Below, piece after piece: positions 38,206 to 47,129 of a DNA stretch of 64,000 nt. Below the pieces are notes generated by a model. That model did no database searches. It worked only from the letters and a program-made list of their open reading frames with translations, and was not told the origin of the DNA. The DNA is taken from assembly GCF_001417955.2 (NCBI RefSeq), contig NZ_LKTM01000035.1, positions 1 to 64,000 of the forward strand, in the 5' to 3' direction. The DNA comes from Mycobacterium gordonae (GTDB lineage: Bacteria; Actinomycetota; Actinomycetes; Mycobacteriales; Mycobacteriaceae). Both the position numbers and the translations under genes were made by a program. Each line of letters opens with the position of its first letter. Within the stretch, counting starts at the first letter, position 1.

Positions 38206-39456
38206 GTGCGAATCGACCGGCTCGGCGATCTGGGCGGCGCGCCGCAGGTGCTGCGCGCCGTCGGCCGCGCCACCAGCCGGCTCGGCCTCCCCCCGCCGGC
38301 CGCGCTGACCGGTGAGTGGTTCGGCGCGCTGGCCGTCGTCGCGCCCAGCGTGCCGGTACAACAGGTCGCGGTGGGCGACGTGTTCTGCGCTCCCCGTGCG
38401 GCGGTCTCCGACGGGGGCGCGGTCGGCGGCGGCTGGATCGGCTACCTGTCCTACCCCGATGCCGGAGCAGACGGCCTGCCACACCGGATTCCCGAGGCCG
38501 CCGGCGGCTGGACCGACTGCGTCCTGCGGCGCGACCGGGACGGACAGTGGTGGTATGAGAGCCTGTCCGGCGCCCAGATGCCGGCCTGGTTGGCCGATGC
38601 CTTGACCCTGACCCCCAGAACGGCACCAATGTGCCAGATCGAATGGGAGACCGGAGACCGCTCAGCACACCGCGATGGTGTGCTGGCCTGCCTGGAGGCG
38701 ATCGCAGCCGGGGAGGTCTACCAGGCTTGTGTCTGCACCAGGTTCACCGGGACCGTCAACGGCTCTTCGCTGGATTTCTTCATCGAGGGCGTGGCCCGAA
38801 CCTCCCCGGCCCGAGCGGCGTACGTCGCGGGGCCCTGGGGCGCGGTGGCGTCGCTGTCTCCGGAACTCTTCCTGCGCCGCCGCGACGATGTGGTGACATC
38901 CAGCCCGATCAAGGGAACACTGCCGCTGGATGCCTGGCCGTCGGCGCTGCGGGCGTCGCCCAAAGAGGTCGCCGAGAACATCATGATCGTCGATCTGGTG
39001 CGCAATGACCTTGGGCGAGTTGCAATTACCGGCACCGTGCGGGTACCGGAACTGCTGGTGGTCCGGCGCGCCCCGGGGGTGTGGCACCTGGTGTCGACGG
39101 TCTCGGCGCAGGTGCCGGCCGAGCTGCCGATGTCGCAGCTGCTGGATGCCACCTTTCCCCCCGCTTCGGTCACCGGGACACCCAAACTGCGTGCGCGTCA
39201 GCTTATTTCGCAGTGGGAACGGAATCGCCGGGGGATATATTGCGGCACAGTCGGAATGGCCTCTCCAGTGGCCGGATGTGAGCTGAACGTCGCGATCCGC
39301 ACCGTCGAGTTCGACGCAACCGGCAATGCCGTGCTCGGGGTGGGCGGCGGCATCACGGCCGACTCCGACCCGGATGCCGAATGGGCCGAGTGTCTGCACA
39401 AGGCGGCCCCGGTGGTCGGGCTGCCCACGTCCGTGTCGGCGAGTCGGGTGAGTTAG
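38206..39456 (+). CDS. pabB: Aminodeoxychorismate synthase component I
   Basis: The 416-aa enzyme converts chorismate and ammonia to 4-amino-4-deoxychorismate for folate synthesis. The chorismate-binding domain shows GEVYQACVCTRF, the PIKGT motif with the catalytic lysine that marks PabB against anthranilate synthase, VDLVRNDLGR, and TFPPASVTGTPKLRA. The first about 130 residues are less conserved. In M. tuberculosis the counterpart is Rv1005c, next but one to metS, which defines the insertion site of the polysaccharide locus. Confidence 0.93.
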   Translation: MRIDRLGDLGGAPQVLRAVGRATSRLGLPPPAALTGEWFGALAVVAPSVPVQQVAVGDVFCAPRAAVSDGGAVGGGWIGYLSYPDAGADGLPHRIPEAAGGWTDCVLRRDRDGQWWYESLSGAQMPAWLADALTLTPRTAPMCQIEWETGDRSAHRDGVLACLEAIAAGEVYQACVCTRFTGTVNGSSLDFFIEGVARTSPARAAYVAGPWGAVASLSPELFLRRRDDVVTSSPIKGTLPLDAWPSALRASPKEVAENIMIVDLVRNDLGRVAITGTVRVPELLVVRRAPGVWHLVSTVSAQVPAELPMSQLLDATFPPASVTGTPKLRARQLISQWERNRRGIYCGTVGMASPVAGCELNVAIRTVEFDATGNAVLGVGGGITADSDPDAEWAECLHKAAPVVGLPTSVSASRVS

Positions 39457-39497
39457 CTCAGCAAATTCACAACGGCTGAGTTTACGGTTGTGAATTT
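39457..39497 (+). promoter_or_regulatory. Two competing hairpins after pabB
   Basis: Immediately after the pabB stop, CTCAGC (39457-39462) can pair with GCTGAG (39475-39480). Alternatively, an 11-base arm at 39463-39473 pairs perfectly with 39487-39497, followed by TTCC. The two stems use overlapping sequence and exclude each other, as in attenuators. It may be a pabB terminator or a switch before the next gene, whose start is 118 bases away. Confidence 0.5.
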
Positions 39498-39614
39498 TCC
39501 CGATCGGCCACATGAGCCGCCGGGTACGCATAAGCTTCTGCCAGCGACGCGTGTTTGTCGCGCGTCAGACGCGAGGGGTTCGGCAGGGTCGGGCAGGGTC
39601 GGAAAGGGAATGTC

Positions 39615-40970
39615 ATGAGAGTTGCCATCGCTGGCGCTGCGGCTGCCGCCGTGTTGGGTGGCGCGCTCGCGGTTGCGCCCTTGACGATCTCCAACCAGAG
39701 CCGGACGTCACCCGGCGGAACCTGCAGCGCAGGTCAGCAGTGCGACAAGCTGGCGTCGGTCCTGATGCCGGAAACCGGAAAGCCGGCGGCGATGGCACCG
39801 AAGGGAGCCCCGTCGGCCCTCGAACCGCCGGAGCCGGCAGCGCCTTCCGTGGCGCCGCGCCCGCCCGCCGAGCCGGCGGCCTACACGCCTCCTAATCCCT
39901 CGCCCACCAACCCGGGGTTGTTGCCCGGTGCGAACAACACGCTTCCCCCGGCGTCACCTCCCCCGAGCGCGCTGCCGCCGGGCTTCGACCCGAACGCCGC
40001 GGCGCTTCCCGGCATCGGCGAAGTTCCCGGTGTCGGTATCCCCGGCTTGCCGGACCTCTATGGCTACGCCGGTGGCGTGGCCGGCCTGGCCGGCGTGCCG
40101 TACGGGGTGAACGCGGCGTCAGCCGTCGTCAACGGCGTCCTCGGGGTGGGCAACACCGTCGCCAGCGTGGTGTCCACGAGCGCATTGGCCATCACGTACG
40201 TGGTGTTGGCGTACAACGCCTTACAGTCCTCGGGCATTCTGCCCGCGGCCCAGGGCACACTGAACTCGCTCGGCTCGATGCTGCTGCCGTCGGCGGCCGC
40301 GGCGCTTCCGGCCGCGGCTCTGCCCGCGCTGAGCCTGCCGGGTTTGCCCGCCCTCAACATCCCCGGCCTGCCGGGTATCTCTCCGGCCGGTCTGATCGGC
40401 CTGGCCGCGGCCGGCGGTCTGCCCGGCATCAGCCTGCCGGGCCTGCCGGACATCTCGCCGGCGAACCTGATGGCGCTGGCCTCGGCCGGCCTGCCCGGTC
40501 TGCCGGGTGTGTCGCCGACGGACCTGCTCGCGCTGGCCGCCGCCGGAGGCATCCCGGGTCTGCCGAGCCTGCCGGGTGTGAACCCGGCCGCGCTGGTAGC
40601 CGCGCTGCCCGCGATCGCCGCCGGAATCCCGGGTCTGCCGCCGTTACCCGGCATCGATCCGGCGATGCTGGCAGCCGCACTGCCCGCGTTGACCGGCGGC
40701 GGTATCCCGGGCGTTGACCCCGCCGTGCTGGCAGCCGCGCTGCCTGCGCTGATGGGCGGCGCACCGGCCCTGCCGGGTGTCGACCCGGCCACCATCATCG
40801 CCGCGCTGCCGGCCATGGCCGCAGCGGCGGGGATCCCGACCGCGCTGCCACAGGGCCTGCCGCCGCTGCCCCAGGGGCTGCCGCCACTGCCGGCCCCGCC
40901 GCCGTTGCCGGCCCTGCCGGCGATCCCGCACCCGCCGTTGTGCCCGATTCCGGGCGGCCCGTGCTTCTGA
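39615..40970 (+). CDS. Secreted Pro/Gly/Leu-repeat protein (Rv1004c-like)
   Basis: The 451-aa protein has an N-terminal signal peptide (VAIAGAAAAAVLGGALAVAP), a Pro/Ala-rich stretch (about 55-135), a hydrophobic Ala/Val segment (about 160-215) and a C-terminal half built of degenerate repeats around LPGLPGISPAxLxALAAAG and LPGVDPAxLAAALPAL. It ends with a cysteine pair (LCPIPGGPCF). The function is unknown; a surface or membrane-associated role is suggested. The ATG at 39615 follows GGGAA. The order pabB then this gene then rsmI matches the M. tuberculosis block. Confidence 0.85.
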   Translation: MRVAIAGAAAAAVLGGALAVAPLTISNQSRTSPGGTCSAGQQCDKLASVLMPETGKPAAMAPKGAPSALEPPEPAAPSVAPRPPAEPAAYTPPNPSPTNPGLLPGANNTLPPASPPPSALPPGFDPNAAALPGIGEVPGVGIPGLPDLYGYAGGVAGLAGVPYGVNAASAVVNGVLGVGNTVASVVSTSALAITYVVLAYNALQSSGILPAAQGTLNSLGSMLLPSAAAALPAAALPALSLPGLPALNIPGLPGISPAGLIGLAAAGGLPGISLPGLPDISPANLMALASAGLPGLPGVSPTDLLALAAAGGIPGLPSLPGVNPAALVAALPAIAAGIPGLPPLPGIDPAMLAAALPALTGGGIPGVDPAVLAAALPALMGGAPALPGVDPATIIAALPAMAAAAGIPTALPQGLPPLPQGLPPLPAPPPLPALPAIPHPPLCPIPGGPCF

Positions 40971-40992
40971 GCGTCCCCGCCCATCGGCCTTT

Positions 40993-41856
40993 CTAGACCG
41001 ATTCCTCGGCCTCGCGCCGGGATTTGAGCACCGCGTCGTAGAGCTGGCGCGATCGCACATCCGGGTATCCGGCAGCCACGTGGCTGCAGGCGTCCTTGAT
41101 GCGGATACCACCGGCGACCAGGTTCTCCACCTCAGCGACCAGGTCGGTTACCAGGGTCGACAGGTCAGCGCGGGGCGTCGCGCCGGCCAGCACGACGGTG
41201 ACCTCGCCCAGCACCCCCTCGGCCGCCCACGCCGCCAGCTCGTCGAGCGACCCGCGCACCACTTCCTCGTGCACTTTGGTCAGTTCCCGGCAGATAGCCG
41301 CCTGACGGGCGCCGCCGAGCTGCTCGACCGCGTCGCGCAGGCACGCGGCCAGCCGGCGCGGGGACTCGAAGAACACACAGGTGCGCCGTTCGTCGGCCAG
41401 CCCGGCCAGCCAGGTGCGGCGTGCCGATCCTTTGCGGGGTGCGAAGCCCTCGAAGCAGAACTTGTCGGCCGGCAGACCGGAGACCACCAGCGCGGTCGTC
41501 ACCGCTGACGGGCCGGGCAGGCACTGCACCGGCAGACCGGCTTCGATGCAGGCCGCGACCAGGCGGTAGCCGGGATCGCTGATGATCGGCATTCCGGCAT
41601 CGCTGACCACCAACACGGTGGCTCCGGAACTGATCGCGTCGACGAGCGTCCCAACCCGGGTGGTTTCGACCCGGTCGAACAGGCTGAGCACCCGGCCGCC
41701 GATCGTGACGTCGAGGGCCTTGGCGAGGTTGCGCACCCGGCGGGTGTCCTCCGCGGCCACCACATCGGCTTCCGCCAAGGCTCGGGTCAGCCGGGGCGAC
41801 GCATCCGCGGGCTGCCCCAACGGTGTCGCGGCGAGTAACAGGCGCCCACTGGTCAT
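40993..41856 (-). CDS. rsmI: 16S rRNA (cytidine1402-2'-O)-methyltransferase RsmI
   Basis: This 287-aa tetrapyrrole-methylase-fold enzyme methylates C1402 of 16S rRNA. Key motifs are LLLAATPLGQPADAS, EDTRRVRNL, VLVVSDAGMPIISDPG, CLPGPSAVTTALVVSGLP, FFESPRRL and GEVTVVLAG. The ATG at 41856 gives the usual length, although the frame is open far upstream. It is divergent from pmt with a 24-base gap and convergent with the Pro-rich protein gene. Confidence 0.95.
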   Translation of the reverse strand: MTSGRLLLAATPLGQPADASPRLTRALAEADVVAAEDTRRVRNLAKALDVTIGGRVLSLFDRVETTRVGTLVDAISSGATVLVVSDAGMPIISDPGYRLVAACIEAGLPVQCLPGPSAVTTALVVSGLPADKFCFEGFAPRKGSARRTWLAGLADERRTCVFFESPRRLAACLRDAVEQLGGARQAAICRELTKVHEEVVRGSLDELAAWAAEGVLGEVTVVLAGATPRADLSTLVTDLVAEVENLVAGGIRIKDACSHVAAGYPDVRSRQLYDAVLKSRREAEESV

Positions 41857-41880
41857 GACGGACAGCCTACGATCGACGTG

Positions 41881-43461
41881 ATGACCGCCCCGCCCCGAGA
41901 AACCTCCGTCAGCGAGGCCGGCCTTGACGAGGAGGCCGGCCCGGGGCGTGCCGCACCTGTCCTCAGCCCCACCCCGCTGGTGCCTGTCGCCGATTTCGGT
42001 CCGGTAGATCGGCTGCGCGGGTGGCTCATGACGGCTGTCATCGCCGTGTTGGCGACGGCAACCCGGTTCCTCAACCTGGGTTCGCCGACCGATTCCGGCA
42101 CGCCGATCTTCGACGAGAAGCACTACGCCCCACAGGCCTGGCAGACCCTCAACAACCACTGGATCGAAGACAATCCGGGGTTCGGCCTGGTCGTCCATCC
42201 GCCGGTCGGCAAACAGCTGATCGCCATCGGCGAGGCCCTGTTCGGCTACACCGGCCTGGGGTGGCGGTTCACCGGCGCGCTGCTGGGTGTGGGTCTGGTG
42301 GTGGTGGTGACCCGGACCGTCCGGCGCATCAGCCGGTCGACTCTGATCGGCGGCATCGCCGGAGTGCTGGTGATCTGCGACGGAGTGAGCTTCGTGACAG
42401 CGCGGACCGCGCTGCTGGACGGGTTCCTCACGTTCTTCGTGGTCGCGGCCTTCGGAGCGCTGATCGTCGACCGGGACCAGGTTCGCGCGCGGATGCACAC
42501 CGCCTTCCTGGAAGGTCGCTGCGCCGAGACGGTGTGGGGCCCGCGGCTGGGGGTGCGCTGGTGGCGCTTCGGCGCCGGGGTACTGCTCGGCTTGGCGTTC
42601 GGCACCAAGTGGTCCGGGCTCTACTTCATCGCATTCTTCGGCGTCATGTCGCTGGCCTTCGACATCGCCGCCCGGCGCCAGTACCAGGTGCCGCGCCCCT
42701 GGCTGGGCACGCTGCGCCGCGATCTCATCCCCTCGCTGTATGCGTTGGTGCTGATCCCGTTCGGGGTCTATCTGGCCAGCTATGCGGGCTGGTTCGCCTC
42801 CGAGACGGCGATCGACCGCCATCAGGTGGGCCAGACCATCGGACCGGACAGCGTGCTGCCGCTGCCGGACGCCATCCGTTCGCTGTGGTACTACACCGCG
42901 AAGGCGTTCCATTTCCACGCGACACTGACCAACTCCGCGGGCAATCACCACCCCTGGGAATCCAAGCCCTGGAGCTGGCCGATGTCGCTGCGGCCGGTGC
43001 TGTACGCCATCGACCAGAACAACGTGCCCGGTTGCGGGGAACAGTCCTGCGTCAAGGCGGTGATGCTGGTGGGCACCCCGGCCCTGTGGTGGCTGGCGGT
43101 GCCGGTGCTGCTCTACACCACGTGGCGCATGCTGGTGCGCCGCGATTGGCGGTACGCGGTGGTGTGGGTGGGCTATTGCGCCGGGTGGTTGCCGTGGTTC
43201 GCGGAGATCGACCGGCAGATGTACTTCTTCTACGCCGCGACCATGGGCCCGTTCCTGGTGATGGCCATCGCGCTGATTCTCGGCGACATCCTGCATCAGC
43301 CGCGGCAGAACAAGGAGCGGCGCACGCTGGGGTTGATCTTCGTCTGTTGCTATGTGTCGCTGGTGGTGACGAATTTCGCCTGGCTGTTCCCGGTGCTGAC
43401 CGGACTGCCGATCTCCCAGCAGACCTGGGATATGGAGATCTGGCTGCCCAGCTGGCGTTGA
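41881..43461 (+). CDS. pmt: Protein O-mannosyltransferase
   Basis: The 526-aa polytopic GT39 enzyme adds mannose from polyprenyl-phosphomannose to Ser/Thr of secreted proteins during translocation. An N-terminal cytosolic tail of about 45 residues precedes the first helix. The first extracytoplasmic loop carries the catalytic FDEKHYAPQAW (Asp-Glu), and VVHPPVGKQLI follows. FHFHATLTNSAGNHHPWESKPW and GYCAGWLPWF are family features. It corresponds to M. tuberculosis Rv1002c. ATG at 41881 or GTG at 41878. Confidence 0.94.
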   Translation: MTAPPRETSVSEAGLDEEAGPGRAAPVLSPTPLVPVADFGPVDRLRGWLMTAVIAVLATATRFLNLGSPTDSGTPIFDEKHYAPQAWQTLNNHWIEDNPGFGLVVHPPVGKQLIAIGEALFGYTGLGWRFTGALLGVGLVVVVTRTVRRISRSTLIGGIAGVLVICDGVSFVTARTALLDGFLTFFVVAAFGALIVDRDQVRARMHTAFLEGRCAETVWGPRLGVRWWRFGAGVLLGLAFGTKWSGLYFIAFFGVMSLAFDIAARRQYQVPRPWLGTLRRDLIPSLYALVLIPFGVYLASYAGWFASETAIDRHQVGQTIGPDSVLPLPDAIRSLWYYTAKAFHFHATLTNSAGNHHPWESKPWSWPMSLRPVLYAIDQNNVPGCGEQSCVKAVMLVGTPALWWLAVPVLLYTTWRMLVRRDWRYAVVWVGYCAGWLPWFAEIDRQMYFFYAATMGPFLVMAIALILGDILHQPRQNKERRTLGLIFVCCYVSLVVTNFAWLFPVLTGLPISQQTWDMEIWLPSWR

Positions 43462-43488
43462 GCTTTCTCCGGCCTGTCGCGTGGGCCG

Positions 43489-43545
43489 CGAGATTGCCGT
43501 AGCGGTTGTGGTCCAGCGTCAACCGCGACCGTGACGGCAATCTCG
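43489..43545. terminator. Nested inverted repeat between pmt and the DUF559-type gene
   Basis: A perfect 12-base outer stem (43489-43500 with 43534-43545, CGAGATTGCCGT and its complement) encloses a seven-base inner stem (43502-43508 with 43520-43526). It lies between two convergent genes, so it probably terminates both. The outer arm recurs near 44510 and, diverged, at 62085. Confidence 0.7.
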
Positions 43546-43550
43546 ACAAC

Positions 43551-44399
43551 TCAGGTCCCGAATCCGCGGGCTGCCAGCGCATCCCGTACGCGCTGCAGTA
43601 TCCGGCTGCGTCGGTCCTCCTTGACCACCCTGATGATCCGCCAGCCGAGATCTTCGACCATCTCCGATCGCCTGATGTCTTTGACGTACTGCCCCCGGTC
43701 GGTGCGATGCTGCTCGCCGTCGTATTCAACAGCGACCATCGGCTCCTCCCACCCCATATCCAGGTAGGCCAACGCAGCGCCGCCGGCACTCTGCACCGCA
43801 ATTTGGGTAGTCGGCTTGGGCAGACCGCCGTCGATGAGCAAGAGCCGCAGCCAGCTTTCCCGCGGGGACTGCGCGCCACCGTCCATCAGGCACAACGCTT
43901 TTCGGCACAGCCGGGTGCCCCTGGCCCCCCGGTACCGAACTAGCAGCGGCTGTACGTCCTGTTCGACCAGCCCGGTCGCGGCGGACAGCGCGTCCAAGTG
44001 ACTGATGGCCATATTGCGTGGTAGGTGCCGGCCGAGATCGAAAGCTGTTCGCACCGGGGTAGTTACGGGTATGCCGGCCAGCTCTGTGACTTCCTCGGCG
44101 AGGATCCGTTCCCGGCGAACGATCACACCGGGCGGCGGATGGTTGAACGGGCCGAGAAGCTCGACCGGAGCGAAGTCGTCAACCCACCTCGCTCCATGCA
44201 TTGCGGCGGCGGCCCGACCGGCGACGATACCTTTGCGGCCCGACCACAGCCACGCCGCACAGATGTTGTCCCGCAGGGTCCTGGATGCGCCTTTCGGCAG
44301 ATAGATGTCGGGGCGGATCCTCCGGTATCTCCAACGCAATTGGCCGCGGGTGAGCCCGCCGCTCGTCAGCGCTTCGCTCCCGCGAAATACAGATGCCAC
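43551..44399 (-). CDS. DUF559-type (Vsr-like nuclease fold) protein
   Basis: The 282-aa protein belongs to a mycobacterial family with an N-terminal helix-turn-helix-like part (SGGLTRGQLRWRYRRIRPDIYLPKG), an AbiEi-like middle section, and a C-terminal DUF559/endonuclease-like core: ESWLRLLLIDGGLPKPTTQ, MVAVEYDGEQHRTDRGQYVKDIRR, LGWRIIRVVKED. The E/D-x-D-H pattern resembles very-short-patch-repair nucleases. These genes are often compared with type IV toxin-antitoxin antitoxins; no toxin partner is visible here. GTG at 44399 is chosen by family N-terminus; the frame extends further upstream. Confidence 0.75.
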   Translation of the reverse strand: MASVFRGSEALTSGGLTRGQLRWRYRRIRPDIYLPKGASRTLRDNICAAWLWSGRKGIVAGRAAAAMHGARWVDDFAPVELLGPFNHPPPGVIVRRERILAEEVTELAGIPVTTPVRTAFDLGRHLPRNMAISHLDALSAATGLVEQDVQPLLVRYRGARGTRLCRKALCLMDGGAQSPRESWLRLLLIDGGLPKPTTQIAVQSAGGAALAYLDMGWEEPMVAVEYDGEQHRTDRGQYVKDIRRSEMVEDLGWRIIRVVKEDRRSRILQRVRDALAARGFGT

Positions 44400-44495
44400 G
44401 TGCGGGATCCTGCGTGAATGGTGTGAGCCCTCCAAGCCAGGAAGCGGAATCGGTTGGGGACAAGTCGCCCACATTGCGGTCAGGGCTGTGAAACT

Positions 44496-44538
44496 AGCCG
44501 CACCCGCGACCCCCACGGCAATCTCGCCGCGCGGCGAG
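44496..44538. repeat. Third copy of the GAGATTGCCGT motif plus 16-bp palindrome
   Basis: Minus-strand text reads GCGAGATTGCCGTGGGGGTC, sharing the core of the 43489 hairpin arms. It abuts CTCGCCGCGCGGCGAG (44523-44538), a perfect palindrome nine bases after the arcA stop codon, which may serve as its terminator. Confidence 0.45.
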
Positions 44539-44547
44539 CCCAAAGCC

Positions 44548-45756
44548 TTACAGCGCGTCCCGCGCGGCCGGGCAGGACATGCACCGGGGCCCGCCGCGGC
44601 CGGTGCCCAATTCCGAGCCCGCGATGGTGAGCACCTCGATACCCGCGTCCCGCAGCCGGGCATTGGTCGCGACGTTGCGTTCGTAGGCGACGACCACCCC
44701 GGGCGCCAGAGCCAGGGTGTTGTTGCCGTCGTCCCACTGCTCGCGCTCGGCGACGACGGGGTCGCGGCCGGTGTCGATCACGCGTAGCTTCTCGATGCCG
44801 ATCGCGGTGGCGGCCGCATCCGCGAACGGTTCGGCGTCCTCGATCACCACCCCGGCCTCGGTGCGGCGCAGGGTGAACGCCGACAGTGTGTCCACGACAT
44901 TGGCGTACATCACCATGGTGTCGGTGTCGACCATGGTGCAGACGGTGTCCAGATGCATCTGCGCGCGCTTCTGGGCGATCGGCACGGCGAGCACGGTATG
45001 CGCGAGATCGTCGTCGAACAAGCTGCGCGCCAACGCTTCTGCACCGGCGGGCGTGGTTCGCTCCCCCACTCCCACGGCGATCACGCCCGGAGCGAGCAAC
45101 AGCACATCCCCACCCTCGACCGGAGCGGTGCGCGACTCGTAGGCCCGCCGCACGCCGGTGAACCGCGGGTGATGGGCATAGATGATGTCGGTCAGCGATG
45201 CCTCACGCCTGCGGGCCCGCAGGGCCAGCGACGGAATCACCACCCGTGGGCCGATCCAGATCGACGAGTCGCGGGTGAACACCAGGTTCGGCAGCGGCTC
45301 GATGACGAAGTCCCCGCCGTGATGCATGCGCAGCACCAGCGACACCCCGGTTCGGGTGCTGGAGGGCAACTCCTCGAAAGTCATGCCCGCGGTGAGCACG
45401 TCGGCCAGCGCGGCCGGCTCCAGCGACCGCAGAAACTCCGTAAGTTGTTGCGCCAGAATGGGTCCCAGCCGCCTGGCATCGACAGCCGCTGCCACGCCCT
45501 GCATCCGGGCGGCGCCGCTGTGCTGCAGCGCCTCGGTCAGCAGCTGTGACAGCAGCAACACTTCGACGCCGCGGCCGCGCAGCAGATCGGCGAATTGGTC
45601 GTGCTCGTCCTGCGCCCGTGCCACCCAGGGCAGCCCGTCGAACAGCAACTGGTCGTTGTTGCTCGGGTTGAGCCGGCGCAGTTCGGCACCCGGGCGGTGC
45701 AGGATGGCGACCCGCAACGTACCCACCTCGGAATTGACGCCCAGCTCGACACCCAC
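44548..45756 (-). CDS. arcA: Arginine deiminase
   Basis: The 402-aa guanidino-group hydrolase converts arginine to citrulline and ammonia. Conserved blocks are [56 protein letters not shown] and the C-terminal [10 protein letters not shown] with the catalytic cysteine. No arginine transporter, arcB or arcC lies nearby, so it is a lone deiminase as in M. tuberculosis (Rv1001). It may act in pH or nitrogen balance. It is divergent from the AlkB-like gene. Confidence 0.96.
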   Translation of the reverse strand: MGVELGVNSEVGTLRVAILHRPGAELRRLNPSNNDQLLFDGLPWVARAQDEHDQFADLLRGRGVEVLLLSQLLTEALQHSGAARMQGVAAAVDARRLGPILAQQLTEFLRSLEPAALADVLTAGMTFEELPSSTRTGVSLVLRMHHGGDFVIEPLPNLVFTRDSSIWIGPRVVIPSLALRARRREASLTDIIYAHHPRFTGVRRAYESRTAPVEGGDVLLLAPGVIAVGVGERTTPAGAEALARSLFDDDLAHTVLAVPIAQKRAQMHLDTVCTMVDTDTMVMYANVVDTLSAFTLRRTEAGVVIEDAEPFADAAATAIGIEKLRVIDTGRDPVVAEREQWDDGNNTLALAPGVVVAYERNVATNARLRDAGIEVLTIAGSELGTGRGGPRCMSCPAARDAL

Positions 45757-45837
45757 AGCTCAAACCGTAGCCGCGTAGCCCGCGTCGGGCGCGTCACACG
45801 CCGAACGATCGAACTGGTGTGCGATAGACTCGAATCC

Positions 45838-46446
45838 GTGGCGATCGCGGCACAGGGCTCGCTATTCGAGCACAACGAACGCAGACAACTCGGCGACGGC
45901 GCCTTCATCGACGTCCGGGCGAATTGGCTGCGGGACGGCCCGATAGACGGCCTGGACCTGCTCGAAGCGCTGCTGCAGTCGGTGCCGTGGCGGGCCGAAC
46001 GCCGGCAGATGTACGACCGGGTGGTCGACGTGCCGCGGCTGGTGAGTTTCCACGATCTGACGGTGGAAGCCCCGCCGCACCCGGCGCTGGCGCGGCTGCG
46101 CCGGCGGCTCAACGACATCTACGGGGGTGAGCTGGGCGAACCTTTCACCACCGTCGGACTCTGCTGCTACCGGGACGGTTCGGACAGCGTGGCCTGGCAC
46201 GGCGACACGATCGGTCGCAGCAGCTCGCAGGACACCATGGTCGCGATCGTCAGCCTGGGGGCCACCCGTACCTTCGCGATGCGGCGCCGCGGGGGCGGCC
46301 CCTCGTTGCGGCTCCCCCTTGCCCATGGCGATCTGCTGGTCATGGGCGGATCGTGTCAGCGCACCTGGGAGCATTCGGTGCCCAAGACGACCGGGGCGGC
46401 GGGTCCGCGGATCAGCATCCAGTTCCGGCCCAGAGACGTCCGCTAG
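45838..46446 (+). CDS. AlkB-like 2-oxoglutarate/Fe(II) dioxygenase
   Basis: The 202-aa protein has the AlkB fold signature. It contains YRDGSDSVAWHGDTIG with the His-x-Asp iron ligands, then WEHSVPK with the distal histidine, and RISIQFRP with the 2-oxoglutarate-binding arginines. LGATRTFAMRRR is also family-like. Relatives (ALKBH2/3 type) oxidatively remove alkyl groups from DNA or RNA bases. It corresponds to M. tuberculosis Rv1000c. The start is GTG at 45838; its last bases overlap the stop of the convergent lipoprotein gene. Confidence 0.88.
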   Translation: MAIAAQGSLFEHNERRQLGDGAFIDVRANWLRDGPIDGLDLLEALLQSVPWRAERRQMYDRVVDVPRLVSFHDLTVEAPPHPALARLRRRLNDIYGGELGEPFTTVGLCCYRDGSDSVAWHGDTIGRSSSQDTMVAIVSLGATRTFAMRRRGGGPSLRLPLAHGDLLVMGGSCQRTWEHSVPKTTGAAGPRISIQFRPRDVR

Positions 46447-47102
46447 CCGCGCACCGCGCTGACGGCCTTGACCAGCAGATCGCGGGCCCGCTGGGTGTCG
46501 ACCTTGGCCACCGGCTGCCCGGGAACCACCAACGGGTTGGCGATGACGATCACCTGGTAGTCGCCGAACTGAGCGGAATAGTCGTAGAGCTCCCCGGTGC
46601 GGGGCGAGCCCTCCACCACCGCCTGCAGCACCCGGTGCACGGCCTGGGTGTGAGCGCCGTCGATCTGCGGGGCGTCGACCACTTCGATGGCGCCGCGCAA
46701 CTGAGCACCGGAAAACCCAACTTTGGCGCAGTCCTTGCCGGGGTCGTTGAGCGGCAGCGCCTTCGAGGTCTCCACGGCAATGGCCACGAACCTGTTGCCG
46801 TTGCCCTCCGCGGAAATGGCCGCCATGTTGCCTTCCACGCCCGCCGGCATGTCGGGTCCGACCGCGGCCTTGGCACAGCCGGCCGGGTCGAAGGTCAGCC
46901 CGTCGGGCAGCTTGCGGGAGGCGAAGAACTGCGGGTCGATCGCCCTGGGCGTGATGTCGGTGACCTTGAACTCCGGCCCGAAGCTCGACTTGAGGTCCAG
47001 GATCTTGGCGATGTCCCCCTTGGCGAGCCGGGAGGGGTCAGCGCCCGGGGAACAGCCGACGAGCAGGCACACCGAACCGAGTGCGAGCACCAGCTTGAAC
47101 AT
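46443..47102 (-). CDS. DUF5642-type lipoprotein (Rv0999-like)
   Basis: The 219-aa protein has a signal peptide with lipobox LVGC (MFKLVLALGSVCLLVGCSPG) and a single domain with repeating features TDITPRAIDPQFF, VDAPQIDGAHTQAV and ARDLLVKAVSAVRG. The function is unknown; it is anchored outside the membrane. ATG at 47102 is preferred over a TTG six codons earlier. It shares its layout with the gene immediately upstream, so the pair arose by duplication. Confidence 0.82.
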   Translation of the reverse strand: MFKLVLALGSVCLLVGCSPGADPSRLAKGDIAKILDLKSSFGPEFKVTDITPRAIDPQFFASRKLPDGLTFDPAGCAKAAVGPDMPAGVEGNMAAISAEGNGNRFVAIAVETSKALPLNDPGKDCAKVGFSGAQLRGAIEVVDAPQIDGAHTQAVHRVLQAVVEGSPRTGELYDYSAQFGDYQVIVIANPLVVPGQPVAKVDTQRARDLLVKAVSAVRG

Positions 47103-47129
47103 CGTGGCCAATCTACCCAACCCGGATGC

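Noticed and set aside
40064..40984. Glycine-rich minus-strand frame resembling a PE_PGRS tail
   Set aside because: It is the antisense of the Pro/Leu/Gly repeat protein, which has a signal peptide and conserved position next to pabB.
41857..43296. Upstream extension of rsmI to over 760 codons
   Set aside because: The extension is antisense to pmt; the ATG at 41856 gives the normal family length.
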